Shown here piece after piece: positions 7,727 to 15,594 of a stretch of 64,000 nt of DNA. The first letter of the stretch is position 1, and each line of letters begins with the position of its first letter. The notes below the pieces were generated by a model. It had not been told where the DNA came from. It saw only the letters and a program-made list of their open reading frames with translations, and made no database searches. Source of the DNA: CAKUFA01 sp963627465 (GTDB lineage Bacteria; Bacillota; Clostridia; Christensenellales; Aristaeellaceae); assembly GCA_963627465.1 (NCBI GenBank), contig CAVGBO010000049.1, positions 1-64,000 on the forward strand, in the 5' to 3' direction. The translations under genes were made by a program, and so were the position numbers.

Positions 7727-8782
7727 TTACTTGGTTTCCTTTGCTTCCAGCACCTTTTCAGGTGTGGTACCCACCTTGGCGTTGGCATCACGGACATGAT
7801 TGCGCACACGCATGGTGATGCACTTCTTGGGGCACTTCTCGGCGCAGGCGCCGCAGCCGGTGCAGGCATCGGTAATGTCATGAGGATGACGGACTTCACC
7901 AGCCACAGCTTCAAACTGGCAGGTACGCTTGCACATGCCACAGCCGATGCAAACATCCTTGTCGATGACAGCTTCCTTCCGGTGGTCCCAATCGGCGGTC
8001 AATGCGCCGGTGGGGCATGCCTCAGCGCACATCATGCAGCCACGGCACTTCTCACGGTCAATGACAGGCAGGTTATTCACCATGGTAATGGCGCCAAACT
8101 TGCAGGCTTTTTCGCAGCGAGTGCAGCCAATACAGCCGATCTTGCAGTTGTCGGATACCAGCTTGCCACGCTCAGCGGCACGGCAGCGCAGCTGCACAGG
8201 CTGACGGGCAGGCAGAAGCTCCAGTACGTGCTTCGGGCAGGCAGCCACGCACTTGCCGCAGCTCTGGCACTTTTCTTCATCCACCACGGCGATCTTCAGA
8301 CGCTCATCAATGTGAATCGCATCAAAGGGGCAGGCACGGGTGCAGGTACCCAGACCAAGGCAGGCGTACTTGCACATACGGTTGCCATCGCTAACCAAGG
8401 ATGCAGCAACGCAATCCTGAATGCCGGTATAGTTGAACTTGTTGCCGCAGTGCTCAATGTCACCCTGGCAAAGCACGGTAGCGACCTTCTTCACGCCGGT
8501 GTCTACCGCTTCAACGCCCATGATCTTGGCAACCTTTGCAGCTACCTCTGCACCGCCAACCGGGCAAGCATTTACAGGAGCCTTGCCGGACGCAATCGCA
8601 TCGGCACAGCCATCACAGCCAGGGAAACCACAGCCGCCGCAGTTTGCGCCCGGCAGCACTTCACGCACGGCATCACGCTGAGGATTTCCGGGTACTGCGA
8701 ATACCTTGGAAGCAACCGTCAGCAGGATGCCAAACAAAAGACCCATGCCGCCCAGCGCGAGGGCCGCATACAAAATCTCCAC
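7727..8782 (-). CDS. rnfB: Rnf complex subunit B, polyferredoxin
   Basis: 351 residues from a GTG at 8782 (GGAGG upstream). One N-terminal membrane helix (1-28), then the Fe4S domain with Cys48, Cys51, Cys56 and Cys73, then six four-cysteine ferredoxin motifs, for example CQSCGKCVAACP, CIGCTRCEKAC, CRGCMMCAEACP, CIGCGMCKRTC and CTGCGACAEKCP. RnfB is the cytoplasmic entry point for electrons from reduced ferredoxin in the ferredoxin:NAD+ oxidoreductase, which pumps Na+ or H+. Long polyferredoxin forms like this are typical of Clostridia. Last gene of rnfCDEAB. Confidence 0.97.
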   Translation of the reverse strand: MEILYAALALGGMGLLFGILLTVASKVFAVPGNPQRDAVREVLPGANCGGCGFPGCDGCADAIASGKAPVNACPVGGAEVAAKVAKIMGVEAVDTGVKKVATVLCQGDIEHCGNKFNYTGIQDCVAASLVSDGNRMCKYACLGLGTCTRACPFDAIHIDERLKIAVVDEEKCQSCGKCVAACPKHVLELLPARQPVQLRCRAAERGKLVSDNCKIGCIGCTRCEKACKFGAITMVNNLPVIDREKCRGCMMCAEACPTGALTADWDHRKEAVIDKDVCIGCGMCKRTCQFEAVAGEVRHPHDITDACTGCGACAEKCPKKCITMRVRNHVRDANAKVGTTPEKVLEAKETK

Positions 8783-8820
8783 GATGTGTCCTCCTTATTG
8801 ATTGAGTTCGCAAGATACCC

Positions 8821-9399
8821 TTACTGAATGAGGCCGCCGAAGCCGGAGAAGGCAATAGCCATCAGGCCGGCAGTGATCAGTGCTCCAGGGAAACCATCCA
8901 TCCACTTCGGCATATGGCTGTTTGCCAACCGTTCCCGAATGCCGGAAAAGAGGACAATGGACAGCGTGAAGCCCAGCGCAGCGCAGCAGCCGCTGAGTAC
9001 GCTCTCCACCAAGCCATAGCCGCTGTCGGAGTTCAGCACAGCCACGCCCAGCACAGCGCAGTTGGTGGTGATCAGGGGCAGGTAAACGCCCAAGGCCTGA
9101 TACAGGGAGTAGCTGTACTTCTTCAGTGCCATTTCCACCACCTGCACCAGCACGGCAATGACCAGAATGAAGGCGATGGTGCGCATGTACATCAGATCCA
9201 GCGGAACCAGCAGGTAATGCTCCACCAGCCAGGTCATCAAGGAAGACAGGGTCATAACAAAGGTCACGGCCATGCCCATGCCGAAGGCAGTGTCCATTTT
9301 CTTAGACACACCCAGGAAGGCGCAAATGCCGAGGAACTTGTTCATGACATAGTTGTTTACCAGAAGAGAGCCGACCAGAATGGTCAAGTAGGTATTCAT
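8821..9399 (-). CDS. rnfA: Rnf complex subunit A
   Basis: 192 residues with six predicted membrane helices, the usual RnfA/NqrE length. The N-terminus YLTILVGSLLVNNYVMNKFL and the motif ITTNCAVLGVAVLN are characteristic; the conserved cysteines (Cys26 region and Cys in TNCAV) of RnfA/RnfE hold the intramembrane iron-sulfur cluster known from structures of this family. It overlaps the end of rnfE by four nt (rnfE stop 9396) and is followed by rnfB after 38 nt. Confidence 0.97.
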   Translation of the reverse strand: MNTYLTILVGSLLVNNYVMNKFLGICAFLGVSKKMDTAFGMGMAVTFVMTLSSLMTWLVEHYLLVPLDLMYMRTIAFILVIAVLVQVVEMALKKYSYSLYQALGVYLPLITTNCAVLGVAVLNSDSGYGLVESVLSGCCAALGFTLSIVLFSGIRERLANSHMPKWMDGFPGALITAGLMAIAFSGFGGLIQ

Positions 9400-10037
9400 G
9401 CCAGCTTCTCCTTTCCGGCCTTTTTGGCAGCCGCAGACTTCTTAATGGAATTGACCAGCACCAGCAGCAGACCCAGGGTAATGAAGCCGCCGGGAACCTT
9501 CAGCATGATTTCCATCGGCTGATAGGCCGCAGGCATAATCTGCACGCCAAAGATGGTGCCGCTGCCCAGCAGCTCACGAATGCAGCTCAGCAGGGTGATA
9601 GCGCAGGTAAAGCCAAGACCCATGCCCAAGCCGTCAGCCAAGGAAGCCAAAGGCGGATTCTTGAAGGCAAAGGACTCTGCGCGGGCGAAGATGATGCAGT
9701 TCACCACGATCAGAGGAATGTACACGCCAAGGGTCTGGCTTAGATCCGGCAGGAAGGCCTTCAGCAGCATTTCCACAATGCTCACGAAGGAAGCAATGAC
9801 CACCACGAAGGCAGGAATACGAATCTTGTCGGAAATCACATTCCGCAGCAAGGAAATGAACAGGTTAGAGCACACCAGCACAGCCGTGGTGGCCAAGCCC
9901 ATGCCAATGCCGCTGGATGCCGCCGTGGTAATGCCCAAGGTAGGGCACATGCCCAGCATCAGCACGAAGGTAGGGTTCTCGGTAATCAGTCCATTTAAGA
10001 AGACCTTGAAGAAGCTGTTCTTCTGATCCTTAGCCAT
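9396..10037 (-). CDS. rnfE: Rnf complex subunit E
   Basis: 213 residues with six predicted membrane helices, homologous to RnfA. Signatures: FLNGLITENPTFVLMLGMCP, LGVYIPLIVVNCIIFARAE, and a Lys/Ala-rich C-terminal tail. GGGGAGGTG precedes the ATG at 10037. Its first eight bases overlap the end of rnfD, so the two are coupled and no rnfG can lie between them. In most described rnf operons rnfG sits exactly here. Confidence 0.97.
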   Translation of the reverse strand: MAKDQKNSFFKVFLNGLITENPTFVLMLGMCPTLGITTAASSGIGMGLATTAVLVCSNLFISLLRNVISDKIRIPAFVVVIASFVSIVEMLLKAFLPDLSQTLGVYIPLIVVNCIIFARAESFAFKNPPLASLADGLGMGLGFTCAITLLSCIRELLGSGTIFGVQIMPAAYQPMEIMLKVPGGFITLGLLLVLVNSIKKSAAAKKAGKEKLA

Positions 10038-10971
10038 GCTTCTTCACCTCCCCAAAAGGTTTCGGCATGGTAAACTTATCAATGGTAGGTGTTACCACGT
10101 TCATGAACAGAATCGCGAAGCTACATCCTTCCGGATAGGAGGCATAAGCACGAATCACGAACAGCAGAATGCCGCAGCCCACGCCCATGATCAGCTTACC
10201 GATGTTGGTAACAGGGCTGGTGGCGTAATCCGTTGCCATAAAGAAGGCACCCAGCATCAAGCCGCCTGCAAAGATCTGATACAGGGCAACTTCTGCGCCG
10301 TCCTTCAACAGATAGCAGATGAACACCGTGCCAATGAAGGATACAGGGATGCGCCAGTCAATCACCTTGCGAACCAGCAGATAGATGCCGCCGGCAATGA
10401 TGGCCAGCTTACAGGTTTCACCCAGCACGCCGCCGCAGTTGCCCAGCAGAAGATCCATCAGCTTCAGGTCACCCACCGTGCCGCCGCCCAAGGTAGCCAG
10501 AGGCGTTGCGCTGGAGGTAGCATCTGCCGCAAACTTCGTTGCAGGGTAGCTTGCCATAATGCCGCTCCAGCTGATGAACAGGATGGCACGAGCAGCCAGA
10601 GCAGGGTTCATGAAGTTGCTGCCGATACCGCCAAAAATCTGCTTCACCAGAATGATGGCCAACAGACTGCCGATGACAGCAATCCACACCGGAGCGTCAG
10701 CCGGCAGGTTATACGCCAGCAGAAGACCGGTTACAGCAGCACTCCAGTCACCAATGGTAGACTTTTGCTTCGTCAGCTTTTCATAGAGGAACTCGGCAAG
10801 GACGGCCGTAATCACGGAAACTGCAATCAGCAATGCCGCATGATAGCCGAAGAGAACGATGCTTGCAATGCCGGCCGGAGCCAGGGCAATGCACACATCC
10901 TGCATAATCCGCCTCGTTGAGGCTTTTGCACGAAGATGCGGCGAGGAGGATACAGCCAAAGATTTTTGCAT
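10030..10971 (-). CDS. rnfD: Rnf complex subunit D, flavin-carrying membrane protein
   Basis: 313 residues with about nine to ten membrane helices. The block ADATSSATPLATL near residue 155 is the site where a threonine covalently carries FMN in RnfD/NqrB. NFMNPALAARAILF and FFMATDYATSPVT are family motifs. AAGGAGGG precedes the ATG; rnfC ends four nt upstream. Length is normal for RnfD, so rnfG is not fused to it. Confidence 0.97.
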   Translation of the reverse strand: MQKSLAVSSSPHLRAKASTRRIMQDVCIALAPAGIASIVLFGYHAALLIAVSVITAVLAEFLYEKLTKQKSTIGDWSAAVTGLLLAYNLPADAPVWIAVIGSLLAIILVKQIFGGIGSNFMNPALAARAILFISWSGIMASYPATKFAADATSSATPLATLGGGTVGDLKLMDLLLGNCGGVLGETCKLAIIAGGIYLLVRKVIDWRIPVSFIGTVFICYLLKDGAEVALYQIFAGGLMLGAFFMATDYATSPVTNIGKLIMGVGCGILLFVIRAYASYPEGCSFAILFMNVVTPTIDKFTMPKPFGEVKKHG

Positions 10972-10974
10972 AGG

Positions 10975-12324
10975 TCAACCCTCCTTCTTTGCAGCCGCCT
11001 GCTTGCGGCGGGTGGTAATCACTTTTTTCGCCATGCGGCAGGACTGGGTCAAGCTGCGCTTGGCGGGGCACACAAAGGTGCAGGCGCCGCACTCGATGCA
11101 GTTCATGACACCATACTGCTCAGCCGCCTCGTACTTGCCGTTGCGAATGGCAGCATCCATCCGGGCAGGCGTCAGCTGCATGGGACAAGCCTGGATGCAG
11201 CGGCCGCAGCGAATGCAGGCACTCTCCTGAGGCTCCATGGCTTCTTCCCCGAGGCAAAGGATGCCGGAGCAGCCCTTGGTCACAGGAATATCCGTGCGGC
11301 AGATGGCCATGCCCATCATGGGTCCGCCGTAAATGAACTGCTTTACGTTGGCCTTCATGCCGCCGCAAGCTTCAATCAGAGCTTCCACCGGCGTGCCCAC
11401 CCGCACGAGGAAGTTACCGGGGTTATTTACCAAGCCGCCCACCGTCGTCACCCGATGAATCAGGGGCATGCCCTTGCGGATCGCCTGATCAATAGCGTAC
11501 ACCGTGCCCACGTTGCAAACCACGCAGCCCACGTCCAAGGGCAGACCACCGCAGGGAACCTTTCGTTTGGTAATGGCATAGACCAGCTGCTTTTCACCGC
11601 CCTGGGGATAGCGAACAGGCAGTGCCTTCACGGTAATGCCTTCTACATTAGCGGCAGCGGACTGCAATGCCGTAATGGCATCCGGCTTGTTGTTTTCAAC
11701 GCCGATGAAGGCTTCCTTCACGTCCAGTGCCAGCATCATCAGGTGAAGACCATCGATGATCTCAGCTGCCTTCTCCAGCATCAGGCGATGATCCGCCGTC
11801 AGGTAAGGCTCGCACTCAGCACCGTTGATGATCAGCTTTTCAATGGTCTTGCCCGGCGCAGGAGACAGCTTGACAGCCGTGGGGAAGGTAGCACCGCCCA
11901 TGCCCACAATGCCGGCATCCCGGACAATCTTCGCCAGCTCTTCCTTGGTCAGGGATTCAGGATGGTCGCAGGGCGTAAGCTCCACCCAGGTATCCTGATA
12001 GTCATTATCAATGACCACAGCCAGCGATTCACAGCCATTGGCCAGCACGCAATTCTGCACAGCCACTACCTTACCGGACACAGACGAATGCACCGGTGCG
12101 GATACAAATCCCCCGGCTTCACCAATCACCTGGCCAATCTTGACCAAGTCTCCTTTATTGACTGTTGCCTTTGCCGGTGCACCAATATGCTGCGACAGCG
12201 GAATGACAACCCGCGGCGGTGCGGCCAGCTCGACAATGGCATTTCCGCCATTAACAGCCTTGCCGTTTTCCCCCTCATGGGGATGGATTCCGCCGGGAAA
12301 CAGACGCGTTCCAAACACGGACAA
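10975..12324 (-). CDS. rnfC: Rnf complex subunit C, NADH/ferredoxin-linked peripheral subunit
   Basis: 449 residues. N-terminal biotinyl/lipoyl-like domain (PGGIHPHEGENG, HSSVSGKV), central NADH/FMN-binding domain as in NuoF (IVGMGGATFPTAVKL, INGAECEPYLTADHRLM), then two 4Fe-4S motifs CIRCGRCIQACP and CIECGACTFVCP. First gene of the operon. The start is TTG 12324 or GTG 12318; the Shine-Dalgarno GGAAGGGGG fits either, at 4 or 10 nt. Confidence 0.96.
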   Translation of the reverse strand: MSVFGTRLFPGGIHPHEGENGKAVNGGNAIVELAAPPRVVIPLSQHIGAPAKATVNKGDLVKIGQVIGEAGGFVSAPVHSSVSGKVVAVQNCVLANGCESLAVVIDNDYQDTWVELTPCDHPESLTKEELAKIVRDAGIVGMGGATFPTAVKLSPAPGKTIEKLIINGAECEPYLTADHRLMLEKAAEIIDGLHLMMLALDVKEAFIGVENNKPDAITALQSAAANVEGITVKALPVRYPQGGEKQLVYAITKRKVPCGGLPLDVGCVVCNVGTVYAIDQAIRKGMPLIHRVTTVGGLVNNPGNFLVRVGTPVEALIEACGGMKANVKQFIYGGPMMGMAICRTDIPVTKGCSGILCLGEEAMEPQESACIRCGRCIQACPMQLTPARMDAAIRNGKYEAAEQYGVMNCIECGACTFVCPAKRSLTQSCRMAKKVITTRRKQAAAKKEG

Positions 12325-12387
12325 AAGTCCCCCTTCCAGCTTGTATGTTAAAATGCCTGATCAACATCAGGAAAATCACACGAACTT

Positions 12388-12393
12388 ATTATA
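12388..12393 (-). promoter_or_regulatory. Probable -10 element of the rnf operon
   Basis: TATAAT on the minus strand, about 65 nt before rnfC. No good -35 hexamer is visible at 16-18 bp, so an activator may be needed. The leader contains a small hairpin, CCTGAT-GTTG-ATCAGG, at 12356-12371. Confidence 0.5.
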
Positions 12394-12470
12394 GCATATT
12401 TTCACCCTGTTCGTACAGTGTTTTTTCTTATCTAGTAACTTTTTTCGACCCATTTGCCGTGAAAAGAAAT

Positions 12471-12502
12471 AAGACCGTGTGAATTTTATTTCGCACGGTC
12501 TT
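12471..12502 (-). terminator. Terminator after recN
   Basis: AAGACCGTG (minus, 12502-12494) pairs with CACGGTCTT (12479-12471), followed by ATTTCTTTT. Confidence 0.75.
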
Positions 12503-12509
12503 GCTTCTT

Positions 12510-14216
12510 TCACATGTTATGCTTAATCTTCTCTCCATTGTCCAACATGGTTGCGGCATGGCTTTTAGCAGAATCCAGTGTTTCTGTTCCGCCGCCCAGC
12601 ATCCGAGCAACCTCATTGATTCGCTCTTCATGGGACAACATCCGCACATTGGTGCTTGTGCGACCGTCTGCAACGCTTTTTTCTACCAGGAACTGATGAT
12701 CCGCCATGGCGGCAATTTGCGGAAGATGGGTAACACAAATCACCTGTCGGCTGCGGGCAATAGCTGCCATCTTTTCTGCCACAACCTGAGCCATGCGGCC
12801 GCTGATACCGGTGTCGATTTCATCGAAAACCATACAGCCCACGCCGCCCTTTTCCGCCTCCAAAGACTTAATGGCCAGCATCAGCCGGGAAAGCTCGCCG
12901 CCGGAAGCAATCTTCGCCAGCGGCTTCAACGGTTCGCCTGGGTTGGGGGAAATCATGAATTCCACCTGATCATCCCCGTTCGGCTGGGGCATCAGCTGCT
13001 TTTCCCGCTCCAGGAAAGCAACGGAGAAGCGTGTCTTCTCCATGCCCAGATCCTGCAACTGCTGCATCATCCGTTTTTCAAACACAGCTGCCAATTCATG
13101 CCGGGATGCTGTCAGCTGCCGTGCCAAGGCACGATATTCAGCCAGCAGCCGCTTATGTTCCCGACCCATTTCTGCCACCTGCTGATCCATGGAAGAAAAG
13201 CGATCAAATTCCTCCTGCATTTCCTCCTGACGATGCAGCACCGCTTCAATGGTATCGCCATACTTGCGTTCCAACCGATGAATGAGATCAAGCCTATTTT
13301 CTACCTGCTCCGCCCGATGTGGATCGAAATCACTGCTTTCCGCCATGCTAGCCAAGTCGTAGCCAATCTCCTGCAATTCATAATAAGTGGCCTCGCACCG
13401 AGATGCCAAGGAAGCATAAGGCTCTCCGAGCTCCGTCAGCCCCCTCAAGGCATCGGTCGCCGTTTTCAGCCGTGTCAAAAGGGACGCATTGTCTTCACCG
13501 GCAGCAACAGCCCCGTAGGCCGTCTGCACAGCGGCAATGATTTTCTCTGCATGGCGAAAGCGATCTCGCTCCTGAGTCAATGACGCCTCTTCCCCTGGCT
13601 TCAGTCCGGCTTTTTTCAGCTCCTCAAGGGACTGCTTCAGTTCGTTCATGCGGTAATGTTTCTGCTCATTTTCCCGCACAAGATGGGCATATTGGCGATG
13701 GTTGGCAAGGAACGCACTTTGGGCATCCGCCACCTGGGATAAAAGCTGCTCATGATGCTCATCCCCTGCCCTGTCCAGAAAAGCCAGGTGCATGGTCGGA
13801 TCCATCAGGAACTGATGCTCATGCTGACCGTGCACATCCATCAAGAGAACCGCCAGTTCCTTCAAAAAACTGACCGGCATGGCAACGCCGCAAACCCGGC
13901 ACAGATTTCTTCCGCTTCGGCTGATTTCCCGATACAGGGTCAGCACATGACCTTCAGCCTCAAGCTCCTGCTTGTTCAGCATTTCTTGCGCCTGCGGATT
14001 ATCCGAAATATCAAAGGTTGCCTCCACCCAGGCCTTTTCCTTGCCTGTGCGGATCAGATCCCGATCTGCCCGTCCGCCCAGCACCAGATTCACTGCATCC
14101 ACCACAATGGATTTGCCGGCACCAGTTTCGCCTGTCATGACATGGAGACCCTGCTGAAACTCCATGTTCAGCGACGCAATCAGCGCCAAATCATGTATGC
14201 TCAGATTCAGGATCAT
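12510..14216 (-). CDS. recN: DNA repair protein RecN
   Basis: 568 residues, normal for this SMC-like ATPase that acts early in double-strand break repair. Walker A GETGAGKS at 29-36; a long coiled-coil region at about 150-360 (EQKHYRMNELKQSLEELKKA and similar); the C-terminal half has the signature SGGELSRLMLAIK and Walker B MVFDEIDTGISG. GGAAAGGAG precedes the ATG. Last gene of the argR-recN pair, 22 nt after argR, the classic Bacillota arrangement. Confidence 0.97.
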   Translation of the reverse strand: MILNLSIHDLALIASLNMEFQQGLHVMTGETGAGKSIVVDAVNLVLGGRADRDLIRTGKEKAWVEATFDISDNPQAQEMLNKQELEAEGHVLTLYREISRSGRNLCRVCGVAMPVSFLKELAVLLMDVHGQHEHQFLMDPTMHLAFLDRAGDEHHEQLLSQVADAQSAFLANHRQYAHLVRENEQKHYRMNELKQSLEELKKAGLKPGEEASLTQERDRFRHAEKIIAAVQTAYGAVAAGEDNASLLTRLKTATDALRGLTELGEPYASLASRCEATYYELQEIGYDLASMAESSDFDPHRAEQVENRLDLIHRLERKYGDTIEAVLHRQEEMQEEFDRFSSMDQQVAEMGREHKRLLAEYRALARQLTASRHELAAVFEKRMMQQLQDLGMEKTRFSVAFLEREKQLMPQPNGDDQVEFMISPNPGEPLKPLAKIASGGELSRLMLAIKSLEAEKGGVGCMVFDEIDTGISGRMAQVVAEKMAAIARSRQVICVTHLPQIAAMADHQFLVEKSVADGRTSTNVRMLSHEERINEVARMLGGGTETLDSAKSHAATMLDNGEKIKHNM

Positions 14217-14238
14217 GACAGTCTCCTTTCCGGGGCAA

Positions 14239-14688
14239 TCACTTCATCATTTCATGAATGCGGGAGGTTACCAGCGGCACTTCCTCATTGGAGCGGATAA
14301 TGAGCAGAATGGTATTGTCCCCTGCCAAGGTGCCAAGCACCTCCGGCCAATGCATGCTGTCCAGTGCTTCTGCCGCCACGTTGGCGCTCCCGGACAGGGT
14401 CTTCACCACCACAAGGTTGTTGGCACTGCTCACCGACAGCACCGATTCCGCCAGCATGCGGACAAACCGCTCAGACAGTCCGTTTTCTGCCTTGTCTGCC
14501 GTAGCATACTTATACGTTCCGGCAGGCGTCAGCACCTTCAGGAGACGCAGCTCCTTGATATCCCGGGAAACCGTGGCCTGGGTAACCCGAATGCCGTGCC
14601 GGCGAAGTGCTTCTGCAAGATCTTCTTGAGTTTCGATATCCTGCTTCGCAATAATATCCAAAATGGCAACCTGACGGACTGTCTTCAT
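14239..14688 (-). CDS. argR: Arginine repressor
   Basis: 149 residues from ATG 14688 with AGGAGG six nt upstream; a longer frame to 14760 lacks a ribosome site and runs over the promoter. N-terminal winged helix DLAEALRRHGIRVTQATVSRDIKELRLLKV, C-terminal hexamerisation/arginine-binding domain. The arginine-binding motif, usually GDDT, reads AGDNT here, one Asp replaced by Asn. ArgR/AhrC represses arginine synthesis genes and often itself. Two direct repeats overlap the -35 region, consistent with autoregulation. Confidence 0.95.
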   Translation of the reverse strand: MKTVRQVAILDIIAKQDIETQEDLAEALRRHGIRVTQATVSRDIKELRLLKVLTPAGTYKYATADKAENGLSERFVRMLAESVLSVSSANNLVVVKTLSGSANVAAEALDSMHWPEVLGTLAGDNTILLIIRSNEEVPLVTSRIHEMMK

Positions 14689-14731
14689 GTTCGTCCTCCT
14701 CATCAAAGTGCGCTTGTACGCATCTGATAAG

Positions 14732-14773
14732 ATTATAGCATAAGTCGAATATTCATGCAAGTATATTCATGCA
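14732..14773 (-). promoter_or_regulatory. argR promoter with tandem ARG-box-like repeats
   Basis: Minus strand TTGCAT (14755-14760), 17 bp, TATAAT (14732-14737). Two exact copies of TGCATGAATAT (14749-14759 and 14763-14773) with a 14-bp period cover and precede the -35. TGAATAT resembles ArgR half-sites, so this is a likely autoregulatory operator. Confidence 0.7.
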
Positions 14774-14781
14774 TGTCTGTA

Positions 14782-15594
14782 TTATTTTTTCATAGCTTCA
14801 TGGGCTCTCTGTACCAAATCGTGCACCATCTCCGGCGTGCACACCTCCTGCTCGGACTTCTTGGCCGTAATCATGCCCAGGAATTCAATATTCCCCTCAG
14901 GCCCTGTAATGGGTGAGAAGTCCAACGCCTGCACCTGCCAGCCAAAGCTTGACGCAAAGGCTACAATATCGTTCAGCACTTCTTCATGCAAGGAGGCTTC
15001 CCGGACAACCCCCTTCTTGCCTACCCGATCCTTACCCACCTCAAACTGGGGCTTGATCAGCGTATAGAAGCATCCATTCTCCCCCATCAGACTTGCCGCC
15101 ACAGGCAGAATCAGCTTAATGGAAATGAAGGACACATCCATCACCGTAACCGTCGGATGCAAGGGCACTTGTTCAGGCGTCAGATACCGGGCATTGGTGC
15201 GCTCCATCAGCGTCACACGTTCGTCATTCCGCAGCTTCCAGTCAAACTGGCCATAGCCCACATCAATGGCATAAACATGCTGTGCACCGTTGCGGAGCAG
15301 CACATCCGTAAATCCGCCGGTGGCTGCGCCGATATCCATGCAAACTTTCCCATGTACATCCGCATGGAAAGAGGCGATGGCCTTTTCCAGCTTCAGACCG
15401 CCGCGGCTTGCATAAGGATGTGCCGGTCCACGAAGGATCAGATCATCCTCAGGCTTGACATTTTCGGAGGATTTCAGTACCTTCCGCTCACCGATATATA
15501 CCTGCCCGGCCATGATGCAGGCCTGCGCCTTTTCACGACTTTCGCATAATCCCCTTGCTACCAACGCCACATCGGCGCGCTGCTTATCACTCAT
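14782..15594 (-). CDS. tlyA: TlyA family rRNA (cytidine-2'-O)-methyltransferase
   Basis: 270 residues. N-terminal S4 RNA-binding domain (RADVALVARGLCESREKAQACIMAG), then an FtsJ-like SAM-binding fold with CMDIGAATGGFTDVLLRNG and VMDVSFISIKLILP, and KPQFEVGK. Family members 2'-O-methylate 23S (and sometimes 16S) rRNA. The ATG lies inside the end of dxs (8-nt overlap), so the two are coupled. In Clostridia this gene is commonly named tlyA or yqxC. Confidence 0.94.
   Translation of the reverse strand: MSDKQRADVALVARGLCESREKAQACIMAGQVYIGERKVLKSSENVKPEDDLILRGPAHPYASRGGLKLEKAIASFHADVHGKVCMDIGAATGGFTDVLLRNGAQHVYAIDVGYGQFDWKLRNDERVTLMERTNARYLTPEQVPLHPTVTVMDVSFISIKLILPVAASLMGENGCFYTLIKPQFEVGKDRVGKKGVVREASLHEEVLNDIVAFASSFGWQVQALDFSPITGPEGNIEFLGMITAKKSEQEVCTPEMVHDLVQRAHEAMKK

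Noticed and set aside
10936..12351. 471-residue plus-strand ORF opposite rnfC
   Set aside because: Shadow of rnfC, His/Gly-rich composition, no ribosome site or domain.
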